Source of the DNA: Pedobacter sp. Bi126
GTDB lineage: Bacteria; Bacteroidota; Bacteroidia; Sphingobacteriales; Sphingobacteriaceae
Direction: 5' to 3'
Assembly (NCBI RefSeq): GCF_918698245.1
Contig: NZ_CAKKMS010000004.1
Coordinates: 620,001-684,000 of the forward strand
DNA: 64,000 nucleotides
The notes beneath the pieces were generated by a model. It ran no database searches, was not told where the DNA came from, and saw only the letters and a program-made list of their open reading frames with translations. Shown here one piece after another: positions 9,516-18,809 of the stretch. Each line of letters begins with the position of its first letter. The stretch's first letter is position 1. The position numbers were made by a program, and so were the translations under genes.

Positions 9516-12500
9516 ATGAAGAATAACTATAAATTTCTTTTTGCGCTGTTGTTTTTATTCCTAAAACATCAACTTTCTTTTGGACAGTTTGAAGTGCCAA
9601 AGGTCATTCCACCATCACCTGATGTAGCATCCTTAACAAGGTATGCGGAAATTCCCGTTAGCTACAGTACCGGTGTGCCTGATGTAAGTGTGCCTATCTA
9701 TACGGTTAAGACAGGGAGCATTTCGCTGCCAATAAGCATTTCCTATCATGCAAGCGGGATAAAGGTTAGGGATATTGCAAGCGTGGTAGGCCTTGGCTGG
9801 GCCCTGAATGCCGGGGGAACAGTAGCAAGGACAGTTTTGGGTAGAAGAGACGAGAGCCTTGACTATATCTCGCCTTACAAAACTACAGATGACCTCCAGA
9901 CTGCCCGAACCTCTGTTACCAGTGAAGGTGATGCGATCAATCTGATGAATCATTTTCAGAACATGAACAAAAATAATTTTGAGACACAGAGTGATAGGTA
10001 TGCCTATAATTTTGGAGGTAAGTCAGGATTTTTTAGGTTTGACTGGATTAATGGTTCTGTAAGGTTGATTCCGTATGCCCCACTTAAAATTACAAAGGAA
10101 TATATTGACAATAATGTAGCTCCCCAGAATCTTTATTATGCCATAACGGATGAAAGTGGTACAAAATATTATTTTCAGGCAGCAGAGTCGACCACACAGG
10201 GCGGAATGTCGCCGACTACTGCATGGAACCTAACAAGAGTCGTTTCCGCTGACCAAAAGGATGAGATAAAGCTGCATTATTCTTCTGGTGAGGTTATTGT
10301 TCAGCTCTCGGAAGTTACTACCGTGGCGAGAAATCCGGGCAACGGGCTTAGTGGAGCCTCGCAAGTCCCATCATCAACGGAATTTGTCAGGACCCCTATA
10401 GGCAGCCAGAATTACCCTAAGCGGCTGGACAGCATAACCACTACAGACGCAATTGTTAAATTTGAGTACAGCGGTGATCGGGTGGATGGAAGACAGATGC
10501 GCTTGGTAAAGGTTACTGTAAACAACAGGGTATCTAACGATGCGATAAAAGAAGTTACTTTGGGACAAAGTTATTTTGGTACCTCGACAGACCATACCTT
10601 GAGGATGCGGCTCGATGCGATCCAGGTGAAAGGTGGTCCAGGTTCACAACCAGAGAACTATTCCTATTTGTACAACAATAATGTACCTCCGGGATACTAT
10701 ACTACCAGTGGGTATGTTTTTCCTGGCGGAAGTTCATTCCCGCCCTACATATTAGAAGATTATTGGGGGTACAGCGGAGGGGGTAGTGGGATTCCCAGTG
10801 AGTTTCTGGGTTTTTTAAATTCTTCGGAATCAAACCTATATGGAGGTAGTAGAAATCCTGTGGCGGCCTCGGTCCAGGATTGCATCCTGCAACAGATAAA
10901 GTATCCGACAGGTGGTAAGACGGTATTCGAATTCGAAAATAACAGGTCAGAAAACCCAAAATTTTATGATTATCCAAATCAGACCAATGCGAATAATGGC
11001 ATAGTGGGCGGCCTGAGGATAAAAACAATAAAAAATTATTCGGCTGAAAATTCGCTGGCATTTCAAAAAACATATACTTATGATTGGGTAGGATCTGAGC
11101 ACACCATTTCATCTATACTGTTCAGGTACCAACAGCCAATAAACTATGGTAGAAGTGTAATAAATGATATAGGAAGCTATACAGGACATATCCCTATAGG
11201 AGTAATTAGCAGTAATGTTGCAACCTCCTCAAGTCTTTATCCATTGTCAGTCCTGTCGGGTTCCCCTGTTGTCTACGGACAGGTGTCAGAATACAATGGG
11301 ACATTAACAGAAAATACAGGAAAATCGGTCTTTACTTACTATCTACCTTTTGACACTAGGCTGGAATCTACAAATATATTAAGTGCTCCAAAATTTATCA
11401 ATGAATTTACGATCGACAGGGGTACAATGAACCCATTGCTAGCGTCTAAAACAGTCTATAAGAATATCAACGGTTTATATACCAAGGTAAACCAGATAGA
11501 AAACCGGTATTCTCCCAGAAGAATGAACGAATTTCTAACTGGCATACGTGTCGATCAGGAGGTTCAGTTTAGGGATCTAACAGGGTACTTCTCTCCTGAT
11601 GATTACGACACGCCATATTGGTTGGAATATTTAAACTCATATACTTGGGAAGCGACAAAAGGGTATGAAGATGTAACGACACTTGATACCACGATAATAA
11701 CGGATCTTTCAGATCTAAATAATCCGGTGAGTCAAACTACTGTCTACAATTACGATAATCTTGATCACCTGCTGCCTACCAAAAAAACTGTTACAGATAG
11801 CAAAGGAGGCAACATCACAACAGAGATGAAATATCCCCATGATTTTACCGGAACGCAGCCCTACACCGATATGGTAGATACCTATCATATGTGGGCACCT
11901 GTAGTTGAACAGCTAGATTACAAGAATTCGGTTACCCCATTGAGTGCAGTTAAGAACAACTATTACAATTGGGGGAATAATATTGTTGCACCGATAACTA
12001 TTGCGGGCAAGACCGGAACGGGAAACTATGAATCCCGGGTAACTTTTGAGGGCTATGATGATCATGGGAAGATAAAGGGTGTCTCTAAAACAGGAGCTTC
12101 AAAAACATGCTATCTCTACAGTTACAGGTCACAGCATCCTATTGCTGAGATCAAGAATGCAGACTATACGACAGTAGAGTCGTTATTGGGAGGTAGTCCG
12201 GCTGTTACTGCTTTTAGTAATCTGGTCAGTCCCGACAAAACGGCGATCGATAACTTTCTTTTGCCGCTGAGGAACAATCTTCCCGATGCATTCATTTCGA
12301 GCTATGTGTACAAGCCACTTGTTGGTATGGTGAGCCAGACGGACGCAAAGGGTATGACCGTTTATTATGAGTATGATGCTTTCCAGCGGTTGAAACTGAT
12401 CCGTGACCAGAACAATAATATTGTCAAGACCTATTGTTACAACTATGCAGGCCAGGTCACCGACTGTAATGCTGGCGGAGGGACGACAACTCCTCAGCCT

Positions 12501-12881
12501 AGCCAGGTCTATGCACGTATCGAGGTACTGAACCCGAGCTGGAGCGTTCCGATTGATGGAAGTACGACAGAGGCGGATATCTACCTTGCCCTTTATAGTG
12601 ATGCGGCCTGTACGCAGCCGGTTTCTCTGCCGCAGGGCTTTGATGTGAATGTAAGTACTACGGGCACTTATTTTTACAATAACAGTTCTTCGGTTTCGAG
12701 CTGGCCGAATACCTATAGTGTGCCAGCCAATACCAGCCGAGTGCTGCTTGGCCGTTATGTCACCGATTCGTGGTACTCTTATTACGATCCTTATTATGGC
12801 ACGATAATCAATTCAGAAAACTACACCTACCAGGTGGAGGACAACGGCGCAAATGTTTATATCCCATCACCAACTTATTAG
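9516..12881 (+). CDS. SpvB/YD-repeat-like secreted protein (first gene of Rhs-like locus)
   Basis: 1121-residue exported protein. The signal peptide is about residues 1-24 (FLFLKHQLSFGQ). It is followed by the conserved Bacteroidota YD-protein opening: PVSYSTGVPDVSVPIYTV, LPISISYHASGIKV, GLGWALNAGG (about 45-105). The middle is rich in YTYD and YNYD-type strands. One clear YD repeat lies near residues 943-985 (YYEYDAFQRLKLIRDQNNNIV). The C-terminal 130 residues form a separate beta-rich, Ser/Tyr-rich domain (SDAACTQPVSL), not an Rhs core or toxin tip. It is read with the next two genes (gap 6 bp). A structural or shell role for the large downstream protein is plausible but inferred. Confidence 0.85.
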   Translation: MKNNYKFLFALLFLFLKHQLSFGQFEVPKVIPPSPDVASLTRYAEIPVSYSTGVPDVSVPIYTVKTGSISLPISISYHASGIKVRDIASVVGLGWALNAGGTVARTVLGRRDESLDYISPYKTTDDLQTARTSVTSEGDAINLMNHFQNMNKNNFETQSDRYAYNFGGKSGFFRFDWINGSVRLIPYAPLKITKEYIDNNVAPQNLYYAITDESGTKYYFQAAESTTQGGMSPTTAWNLTRVVSADQKDEIKLHYSSGEVIVQLSEVTTVARNPGNGLSGASQVPSSTEFVRTPIGSQNYPKRLDSITTTDAIVKFEYSGDRVDGRQMRLVKVTVNNRVSNDAIKEVTLGQSYFGTSTDHTLRMRLDAIQVKGGPGSQPENYSYLYNNNVPPGYYTTSGYVFPGGSSFPPYILEDYWGYSGGGSGIPSEFLGFLNSSESNLYGGSRNPVAASVQDCILQQIKYPTGGKTVFEFENNRSENPKFYDYPNQTNANNGIVGGLRIKTIKNYSAENSLAFQKTYTYDWVGSEHTISSILFRYQQPINYGRSVINDIGSYTGHIPIGVISSNVATSSSLYPLSVLSGSPVVYGQVSEYNGTLTENTGKSVFTYYLPFDTRLESTNILSAPKFINEFTIDRGTMNPLLASKTVYKNINGLYTKVNQIENRYSPRRMNEFLTGIRVDQEVQFRDLTGYFSPDDYDTPYWLEYLNSYTWEATKGYEDVTTLDTTIITDLSDLNNPVSQTTVYNYDNLDHLLPTKKTVTDSKGGNITTEMKYPHDFTGTQPYTDMVDTYHMWAPVVEQLDYKNSVTPLSAVKNNYYNWGNNIVAPITIAGKTGTGNYESRVTFEGYDDHGKIKGVSKTGASKTCYLYSYRSQHPIAEIKNADYTTVESLLGGSPAVTAFSNLVSPDKTAIDNFLLPLRNNLPDAFISSYVYKPLVGMVSQTDAKGMTVYYEYDAFQRLKLIRDQNNNIVKTYCYNYAGQVTDCNAGGGTTTPQPSQVYARIEVLNPSWSVPIDGSTTEADIYLALYSDAACTQPVSLPQGFDVNVSTTGTYFYNNSSSVSSWPNTYSVPANTSRVLLGRYVTDSWYSYYDPYYGTIINSENYTYQVEDNGANVYIPSPTY

Positions 12882-12887
12882 AAAACC

Positions 12888-13328
12888 ATGAGCAGACATT
12901 TATATTTTCCATTATTCATCCTGTTGCTGATGGTGACAGGAATATCAAATTCATCTGGCCAGGAAGCCAGGAGGAGCAAAAAAGAGAAAGAAGAGACGGT
13001 GGGCAGGGAACTGGGCCTCGACAAAGATAAAACTGCCAGATTGGTGGAACGGCAGGAGAAATACCGTGTGCAGGTGACGGCTGTGCTGCAGGATACCAGC
13101 CTGCGCCCCCAGCAGCGCAGTGCCAGTTTAAAGGCACTGGCCCGGGAGCAGAGCGCAGCGCTCAATATCCTTTTGAGCCCCCAGCAACGGGAAAAGATGT
13201 CGGCTGCGATCAGTTCACGGAACGGGGCCCGAACAGCGGCACACCGGAAAGAAATGGAATCCAGGCTTCCCGGGAAAAAGGACAAGAGATTGGCCGTTGA
13301 CAGCACTAAAGTTAAACTAAAGAATTAA
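12888..13328 (+). CDS. Small exported helical protein between two YD-repeat genes
   Basis: 146 residues with a signal peptide (about 1-24, ending in SSGQ), then a very charged, Gln/Arg/Lys-rich helical protein. It has VGRELGLDKDKTARLVERQEKYR and ILLSPQQREKMSAAI, similar in style to Spy/CpxP-type periplasmic proteins, where two LSPQQ-like helices recur. Its stop codon overlaps the next start (TAATG at 13326-13330), which indicates translational coupling to the toxin-bearing protein. A chaperone or export-adaptor role is an inference from this position. No enzyme motif is visible. Confidence 0.75.
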   Translation: MSRHLYFPLFILLLMVTGISNSSGQEARRSKKEKEETVGRELGLDKDKTARLVERQEKYRVQVTAVLQDTSLRPQQRSASLKALAREQSAALNILLSPQQREKMSAAISSRNGARTAAHRKEMESRLPGKKDKRLAVDSTKVKLKN

Positions 13329-16300
13329 TGCCTCTCCAGATGAAAACAGGAATAAAGATTACCGTCATATTTACCGGGCTTTTAGCCCTCTGTGCAGGCC
13401 TTGCAGGCCATGCGCAGCTTTCGGTCAGCTATTCGCCTTCAAGCCAGAGCTATAGTACAGGGAGCGCTATCTCTACACTTTCCCCGACAGTTAGCGGAGG
13501 TGCCGCATCAGCGGGCGGACAGACGACGACTACTTTTGTCAGCAGCGGGCTGTATAACCCGCTGAACACTGCAGTGGATGCGGCGGGCAATGTGTACATT
13601 GCTGATTCGGACCACAACCAGATCCAAAAAGTTACACCATTGGGTACCATGAGCATATTGGCCGGTTCCGGATCTGCGGGATCAGCAGATGGTACGGGTA
13701 CGGGGGCAAGTTTCCAGCACCCTTCTGCACTTGCTGTTGATGCTTCGGGCAATGTGTTTGTTTCCGATCAGCAGAACCACCGGATCCGTAAGATTACCCC
13801 GGCAGGGGTAGTGACGACCTTTGCGGGCAGCGGATCACCTGGCTTTGCGAACGGAACGGGGACGGGTGCAAGTTTTTACAGTCCGATAGGCCTGGCCTTT
13901 GATGCTTCGGGCAACCTTTATGTGGCCGATTATTCGAACAACCGGATCCGCGTGATTACGCCATCAGGTGTGGTGAGTACCTTTGCGGGCACGGGTACGG
14001 CAGGGTCTTCCAATGGCAGTGCCTTATCGGCCACCTTTCGCAATCCGATGGGTGTGGCGGTGGATGCCTCGGGCAATGTTTATGTGGCCGACAGGCTGAA
14101 CCATATGATCCGCAAGATCAGCGGGGGCACGGTGAGCACGGTTGCCGGTAACGGATCGATGGGCTCGGCGAGTGGTTATGGTACATCTGCTACTTTCCAG
14201 TACCCCAACAACCTGGCGGTGGATGGCTCGGGAAATATCTATGTGGCCGACCAACAGAACAATATGGTCCGCAAGATCGATGCTTCAGGTTATGTTTCGG
14301 CCTTTGCGGGCGCGACCTCTTCGGGTACGGTAAACGGTACGGGTTCGGGGGTAAGGCTGAGTTCACCCTACGGCTTAAGTATCGATAGCCAGGGGACGCT
14401 TTATGTGGCGGAGATCGGAAGTCACTATATCCGCAAGCTCGCCACGGCTGCTTTTACGGTTGCACCAGTGCTTCCGGGCGGTCTGAACTTCAACAATACG
14501 AACGGCAACATCAGTGGGGTTCCAACGACAGCGTCTGCTGCAGCCAACTATTATATTACGGCCTACAATACCGCCCAGAGCAGTTCGGCCTTTGCGCTGA
14601 ACATTACGATAATAGGTGGAAGTGTTGCGGGCATCCAGCCGAGTTACAGCCAAAATTTTGTTATGGAGACCGTTGTAAAAGAGGCCGGTGCAACCAGTTT
14701 GGCACAGGTAGGCAGTTTGCCTGTTGCTCAGGCGAACCGAAACATTCAATATTTTGACGGGCTGGGCAGGCCTATGCAGGCCGTGCAGGTACAGGCAAGT
14801 CCAGGCGGAAAGGATATTGTGCAGCCCACAGCTTATGATGCCTACGGGAGGGAAACAGTAAAATACCTGCCTTATGCGGCGCAATCGGCAAACAACGGAG
14901 CTTATAAAGCTGATGCTTTGATCCAGCAGTCGGATTATTACGGTATTAGCACCGGCTGGGATGCAAATGTGGTTAAAACGCCGGTACCTTACAGTGTAAC
15001 GGTGTTCGAGGCTTCACCATTGAACCGCGTGGAGCAACAAGGTTCGCCGGGTGCAGACTGGCAACCTGTTACAGGCCGGACAGTAGTAAGTGAATACGGG
15101 GCCAATGTGGCGGGGGATGTCAGGAAATGGACGGTGAACAGTTCCGGTGCGAGTTCTGGAAGTAGTTATTATGATGCCGGAAAACTTTATAAATCTACTA
15201 TAAAAGATGAGAACTGGGTACCTGGGGATGTAAAGACGGGTACAACAGATGAATATAAGGACCTGGAGGGACGGGTAGTGCTGAAGCGTGTCTGGGAAAC
15301 GGATATTAAAAGCCTTTCGACCTATTATGTATATGATGACCTGGGTAATTTGCGCTATGTACTACCACCGGCAGTCAACCTGAACACTGATAGGTTATCC
15401 GCTGAGATCGCTGGTTTTACCGAATCGGATGATGTCTTCAAGGATTTTATGTACGGTTATCATTACGATGGCCGGAAACGGTTGACCGAGAAAAAGATCC
15501 CCGGCAAGGACTGGGAATATATGGTGTACAATACCCTGGACCAGGTGGTACTGACCCAGGATAAGATACAGCGTAATTCCAGCCAATGGCTGTTTACCAA
15601 ATATGATGCCTTAGGTAGGACGATCATAACGGGGCTGTATAGCGATTCAAGGGAACGCGGGCCTATGCAGGATTATGTGAATGGGCTGTTAGCTGATAAC
15701 ACCTACCAGTTATGGGATGTGCGGAACAACAGCAATGAAAGCAACACCTATACGGGCTATAGCAACAATGCTTTTCCAAAAAGTGTAACCTATTACCATA
15801 GTATCAGTTATTACGATGACTATAACTTCTATAACAATACTTTTGGCCTGCCGATACTGCCGCAGGTCAGCGGTGGGCGTACCAAAACGCTGCTGACCGG
15901 AAGCAGGACGACGGTACTGGGTACCGGGACGATGCTGCTGAGCGTAAACTACTATGATGGGGACGGACGGGTAATCACGGCCAAGAGCGAGAACCATATT
16001 GGGGGCAGCGATGTGGTGGACAATGAGTGGAACTTTGATGGTAGCTTAAAGAACAGTACACGGGCGCATGTGGGGAACGGCACGCTGACGACGATTGTTA
16101 ACAGTTATGCCTATGACCATGTGGGCAGGAAGAAAACGACCAAGTCCCGGATCAATGGCGGAGACCTGGTGACTTTAAGCAGCTTAACCTACAATGAGAT
16201 CGGGCAATTGAAGGGTAAGGGACAGCATAGTACCGATGATGTGAATTTTGCGCAGCAGACTGGCTATACCTATAACGAGCGGGGCTGGCTGACCAGCCAG

Positions 16301-17878
16301 GCCGGTTCGCTGTTCAGTTTTACACTGGGCTATAACAGTGGCATTGCCCCGCAGTACAACGGGAATATCTCCGCGCAGACCTACACCAATGGAGGAGCTT
16401 CCAATACTTTTATCTATAGTTATGACAGGTTGAACCGTTTGACGGTGTCCAGTGCCGGGAACAGTTTGGGTGAAAGCCTGAGCTATGATGTGATGGGGAA
16501 CATCAAAACCCTGGGCAGGGATAACTACGAGACCAATGACTATCATATCGATCAGTATCAAGGCAACCAGTTAAAGACCATCAGCGGCTTTACCAATGGA
16601 AGTTATACCTATAATGAAAACGGGAACCTCACCATTGACGGCCCTAACGGGAATACAATTGGCTATAATTACCTGAACCTGCCGGTACAGGTGAGCGGGA
16701 GCCAGAACGTGAATTATACCTATGACGCAACGGGCAGGAAACTGATCAAGGTAAGTTCTGTAAACGGCAGGGTCGACTACTTTGATGGAATTGTTTATAA
16801 GCCCGATGGTACCATTGACTTTATCCAGACCGAAGAGGGGATCGCGCGTAACAGCAGCGGTGTTTATAGTTACGAATACAACCAGGTAGACCATTTGGGG
16901 AATGTGAGGGTGAGTTTCCAGAAGAACCCGGTATCGGGCACCGTGGATCCGATCCAGCGGGATGATTATTATGCTTTTGGTTTGAGAAAGGTTGCAAGTG
17001 GCGGAACAAATAAATATCTTTACAATGGCAAGGAGTTGCAGGAAGAGCTGGGAAGCCCGGGACAAGGACAGTATGATTATGGTGCAAGGTTCTATGACCC
17101 GGTTATTGGAAGGTGGAATGTGGTTGACCCACTGGCGGAAGGCAGGGCTGAGATGACTCCTTATCATTATACCAGCAATAATCCCATCAACAGGATAGAC
17201 CCAGATGGTCGATGGGATTGGTATAAATCTACAGATAATACAACAGTAAAATGGTTTGATGGAGATGGATACCAGGAAGGTTATAATAATATTGGGGCAT
17301 CGAATGTCATCACAACGACTAATAAGGCTACCGGAGCGGTTCTTGGTTCAGTAAATCTAAATGATGATGGTTCAGCAACGAATGCGCAAACTGGTGAATT
17401 TGCAACTTCTTCAATAAGTGGTAACACTAAAATTGAGGCGAATCTAGAGGCTTCATCCATGCGTTCTATGAATTCAATGGGACAAGATTTAGCTATGTTA
17501 AGCATGAAATCTGTTGGAATGAGACTCCTTGGAGAAATTGTTAATGCTTTATATCCAGCTGATAATCGCTACGATGCACCTAAAATTAAATTTCCAGAAA
17601 AGAGTAATGAAATTGAAAAGCCACAAGGATGGAGAACTGAACCAAGTCAAAAAGGTAATGGTACTATAACACGAGATCCAAATAGCCCACATAATTCAAT
17701 AAGAGAAATGCCTGGAAATCCAAATAGTATTAATCCTGCACAGCAGAAACCTTACGTAATCTATAGGAAAGACGGGGTAAGTTATGATGCATTGGGTAGA
17801 CCGGTAGATACTAGGGATCCAGCTTCACATATTCCAAGAGATATATTTGATATTACTAAAATGCCTAAATTCGAATAA
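13328..17878 (+). CDS. Rhs/YD-repeat polymorphic toxin with NHL propeller and variable C-terminal tip
   Basis: 1516 residues. The signal peptide ends near residue 30; Met5 (13340) is an equally good start. An Ig-like strand region (SYSPSSQSYSTGSAIST) follows, then six NHL repeats of about 54 residues (about 73-374; repeated FxxPxxLAVDASGNVYVADxxNxxIRKI). The rest of the Ig-like domain comes next (PVLPGGLNFNNTNGNISGVPT, 380-430), then a DUF6443-type segment (NIQYFDGLGRPMQAV, about 470), many YD repeats, and the Rhs core (VDHLGNVRVSF to DPDGR, about 1187-1295). The 221-residue tip after DPDGR is AT-rich and unrelated. Its motif RTEPSQKGNGTITRDP and its end resemble Rhs/CDI tips of unknown activity. 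Predicted role: contact-dependent antibacterial toxin. The next gene is the likely immunity gene. Confidence 0.88.
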   Translation: MPLQMKTGIKITVIFTGLLALCAGLAGHAQLSVSYSPSSQSYSTGSAISTLSPTVSGGAASAGGQTTTTFVSSGLYNPLNTAVDAAGNVYIADSDHNQIQKVTPLGTMSILAGSGSAGSADGTGTGASFQHPSALAVDASGNVFVSDQQNHRIRKITPAGVVTTFAGSGSPGFANGTGTGASFYSPIGLAFDASGNLYVADYSNNRIRVITPSGVVSTFAGTGTAGSSNGSALSATFRNPMGVAVDASGNVYVADRLNHMIRKISGGTVSTVAGNGSMGSASGYGTSATFQYPNNLAVDGSGNIYVADQQNNMVRKIDASGYVSAFAGATSSGTVNGTGSGVRLSSPYGLSIDSQGTLYVAEIGSHYIRKLATAAFTVAPVLPGGLNFNNTNGNISGVPTTASAAANYYITAYNTAQSSSAFALNITIIGGSVAGIQPSYSQNFVMETVVKEAGATSLAQVGSLPVAQANRNIQYFDGLGRPMQAVQVQASPGGKDIVQPTAYDAYGRETVKYLPYAAQSANNGAYKADALIQQSDYYGISTGWDANVVKTPVPYSVTVFEASPLNRVEQQGSPGADWQPVTGRTVVSEYGANVAGDVRKWTVNSSGASSGSSYYDAGKLYKSTIKDENWVPGDVKTGTTDEYKDLEGRVVLKRVWETDIKSLSTYYVYDDLGNLRYVLPPAVNLNTDRLSAEIAGFTESDDVFKDFMYGYHYDGRKRLTEKKIPGKDWEYMVYNTLDQVVLTQDKIQRNSSQWLFTKYDALGRTIITGLYSDSRERGPMQDYVNGLLADNTYQLWDVRNNSNESNTYTGYSNNAFPKSVTYYHSISYYDDYNFYNNTFGLPILPQVSGGRTKTLLTGSRTTVLGTGTMLLSVNYYDGDGRVITAKSENHIGGSDVVDNEWNFDGSLKNSTRAHVGNGTLTTIVNSYAYDHVGRKKTTKSRINGGDLVTLSSLTYNEIGQLKGKGQHSTDDVNFAQQTGYTYNERGWLTSQAGSLFSFTLGYNSGIAPQYNGNISAQTYTNGGASNTFIYSYDRLNRLTVSSAGNSLGESLSYDVMGNIKTLGRDNYETNDYHIDQYQGNQLKTISGFTNGSYTYNENGNLTIDGPNGNTIGYNYLNLPVQVSGSQNVNYTYDATGRKLIKVSSVNGRVDYFDGIVYKPDGTIDFIQTEEGIARNSSGVYSYEYNQVDHLGNVRVSFQKNPVSGTVDPIQRDDYYAFGLRKVASGGTNKYLYNGKELQEELGSPGQGQYDYGARFYDPVIGRWNVVDPLAEGRAEMTPYHYTSNNPINRIDPDGRWDWYKSTDNTTVKWFDGDGYQEGYNNIGASNVITTTNKATGAVLGSVNLNDDGSATNAQTGEFATSSISGNTKIEANLEASSMRSMNSMGQDLAMLSMKSVGMRLLGEIVNALYPADNRYDAPKIKFPEKSNEIEKPQGWRTEPSQKGNGTITRDPNSPHNSIREMPGNPNSINPAQQKPYVIYRKDGVSYDALGRPVDTRDPASHIPRDIFDITKMPKFE

Positions 17879-17884
17879 CAAAAA

Positions 17885-18223
17885 ATGAAAAAGGTCTTAG
17901 AAGATATATTTAATGATATTTTAGAAATATCGGATATAAATATGCAGAAAAAAATGTGGCTGAATGAAAATAATGACACTGGCTTAATATCATCATATGT
18001 TGAATTAATGAATAGATTATTTGATGATAATAATTTTAGTTATGTGATAGAAAACGAGGCAATTGCTTTAGATTTAGAACCCGAACTCATTTTTGCGCTC
18101 AAAACACTTAGAAATGCTCTGGATGGTTACGTTGAAAAAGAAACTGATCAAGAAATTATCACAGATCCTAAATGGATTGCAATTTCGGAGCAAGCAAAAT
18201 CAATTATCAAAATGTGGACATAA
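17885..18223 (+). CDS. Candidate immunity protein for the adjacent toxin tip
   Basis: 112 residues, small, acidic and probably all-helical (ELMNRLFDDNNFSYVIENEAI and DPKWIAISEQAKSIIKMW). No signal peptide or membrane segment, so it is cytoplasmic. It starts 6 bp after the toxin gene and shares the AT-rich composition of the toxin tip, not that of the body of the Rhs gene. That is the normal signature of a tip-immunity pair acquired together. A conserved-looking DPKWIxISEQAK segment may mark the family, but I cannot name it. Function is assigned from context. Confidence 0.65.
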   Translation: MKKVLEDIFNDILEISDINMQKKMWLNENNDTGLISSYVELMNRLFDDNNFSYVIENEAIALDLEPELIFALKTLRNALDGYVEKETDQEIITDPKWIAISEQAKSIIKMWT

Positions 18224-18236
18224 TTAGACTCTATCT

Positions 18237-18256
18237 GGTCTTAGCCTCGCTAAGAC
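18237..18256 (+). terminator. Hairpin after immunity gene, copy of the one at 8507
   Basis: GTCTTAG, loop CCTCG and CTAAGAC, followed by AAAA. It shares CTGGTCTTAG and CTCGCTAAGAC with the hairpin at 8505-8529. Confidence 0.55.
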
Positions 18257-18270
18257 AAAAATGTAAGTTA

Positions 18271-18312
18271 AATAACAAGCCCAGCAGTTTAAAAATTGCT
18301 GGGCTTCGTTAT
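18271..18312. terminator. Bidirectional terminator between convergent genes
   Basis: AAGCCCAGCA (18277-18286) and TGCTGGGCTT (18297-18306) form a perfect 10-bp stem, extended outward by AATAAC and GTTATT. Confidence 0.8.
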
Positions 18313-18623
18313 TTCTGTACCAGTTCCAGTTTAATGAGCCTTGCTTTTATTGCTCCGTAAGTGCGAGAATGGAGTTTGGCGAGTTGGGTAATCTTGGCGC
18401 CTTCGCTGAAACGTTGTGTGAGCAGGTTATCTTCTTCTTCACTCCATGGCATTCCCTGGTTACCTTTTTCAGCTACCGCCCTAAGTTCATTAAGTGCAAA
18501 GGATAGCGCCCTTATGATTTCGGGCTGGTTGTACGGGCTATCGGCAGGGAATACTTCTCCGGTTACGGGGTCGGTACCAGCGGCCAGAGCCTGAAGGATC
18601 TCCAGGTGTCGGTTGTTATCCAA
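18309..18623 (-). CDS. Small Myb/SANT-like helix-turn-helix protein
   Basis: 104 residues. The N-terminal part (NNRHLEILQALAAGTDPVTGEVFPADSPYNQPEIIRAL) is a short helical domain. The C-terminal part (MPWSEEEDNLLTQRFSEGAKITQLAKLHSRTYGAIKARL) looks like a SANT/Myb-type or resolvase-type HTH, suggesting DNA binding. Similar stand-alone proteins are common in this phylum and have no assigned function. It is convergent with the immunity gene, sharing the terminator at 18277-18306. Confidence 0.7.
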   Translation of the reverse strand: MDNNRHLEILQALAAGTDPVTGEVFPADSPYNQPEIIRALSFALNELRAVAEKGNQGMPWSEEEDNLLTQRFSEGAKITQLAKLHSRTYGAIKARLIKLELVQK

Positions 18624-18809
18624 AAGTGAGTCTTGTTTTGGCCTCCCCTGCTAGTCCGAGCGGATTGCAATTAGATAAAATGTGCTGGTGCGAGTTTTTA
18701 ACTCGTACCAATATAGAAATGCCATAGTTCTAAAATTTAGAAAGTTGCAATGGCTGCTTTGGATGTTTAAATGAGCAGGAGAAAAAACAGGAATGTAACA
18801 AATGGCCGG
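18624..18809. other. Intergenic DNA before the transposase relic
   Basis: No gene seen apart from the REP-like hairpin at 18684-18709. The 5' part of the transposase gene is missing or unrecognisable here. Confidence 0.4.
18684..18709. repeat. REP-like hairpin (left of transposase relic)
   Basis: GCTGGTGCGAGT, loop TTTTA and ACTCGTACC form a 9-bp stem with one G-T pair. The same motif in inverted form flanks the other side of the transposase relic at 19001-19028. Confidence 0.65.

Noticed and set aside
10702..11112. 136-codon minus-strand frame inside the first YD-repeat gene
   Set aside because: Antisense shadow with low-complexity composition.
12878..13306. 142-codon open frame on the minus strand opposite the small helical protein
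   Set aside because: Antisense shadow of a GC-rich gene; the plus-strand frame has the signal peptide and start/stop coupling.
16571..17167. 198-codon minus-strand frame inside the Rhs core
   Set aside because: Lies exactly opposite the conserved Rhs core and has no domain.
8507..18256. Hairpin pair as attachment sites of an integrated element
   Set aside because: No integrase or tRNA is nearby, and the hairpins have terminator form; shared-seam recombination is the simpler idea.
18172..18360. 62-codon frame overlapping the end of the immunity gene
   Set aside because: Runs through two hairpins, no features.
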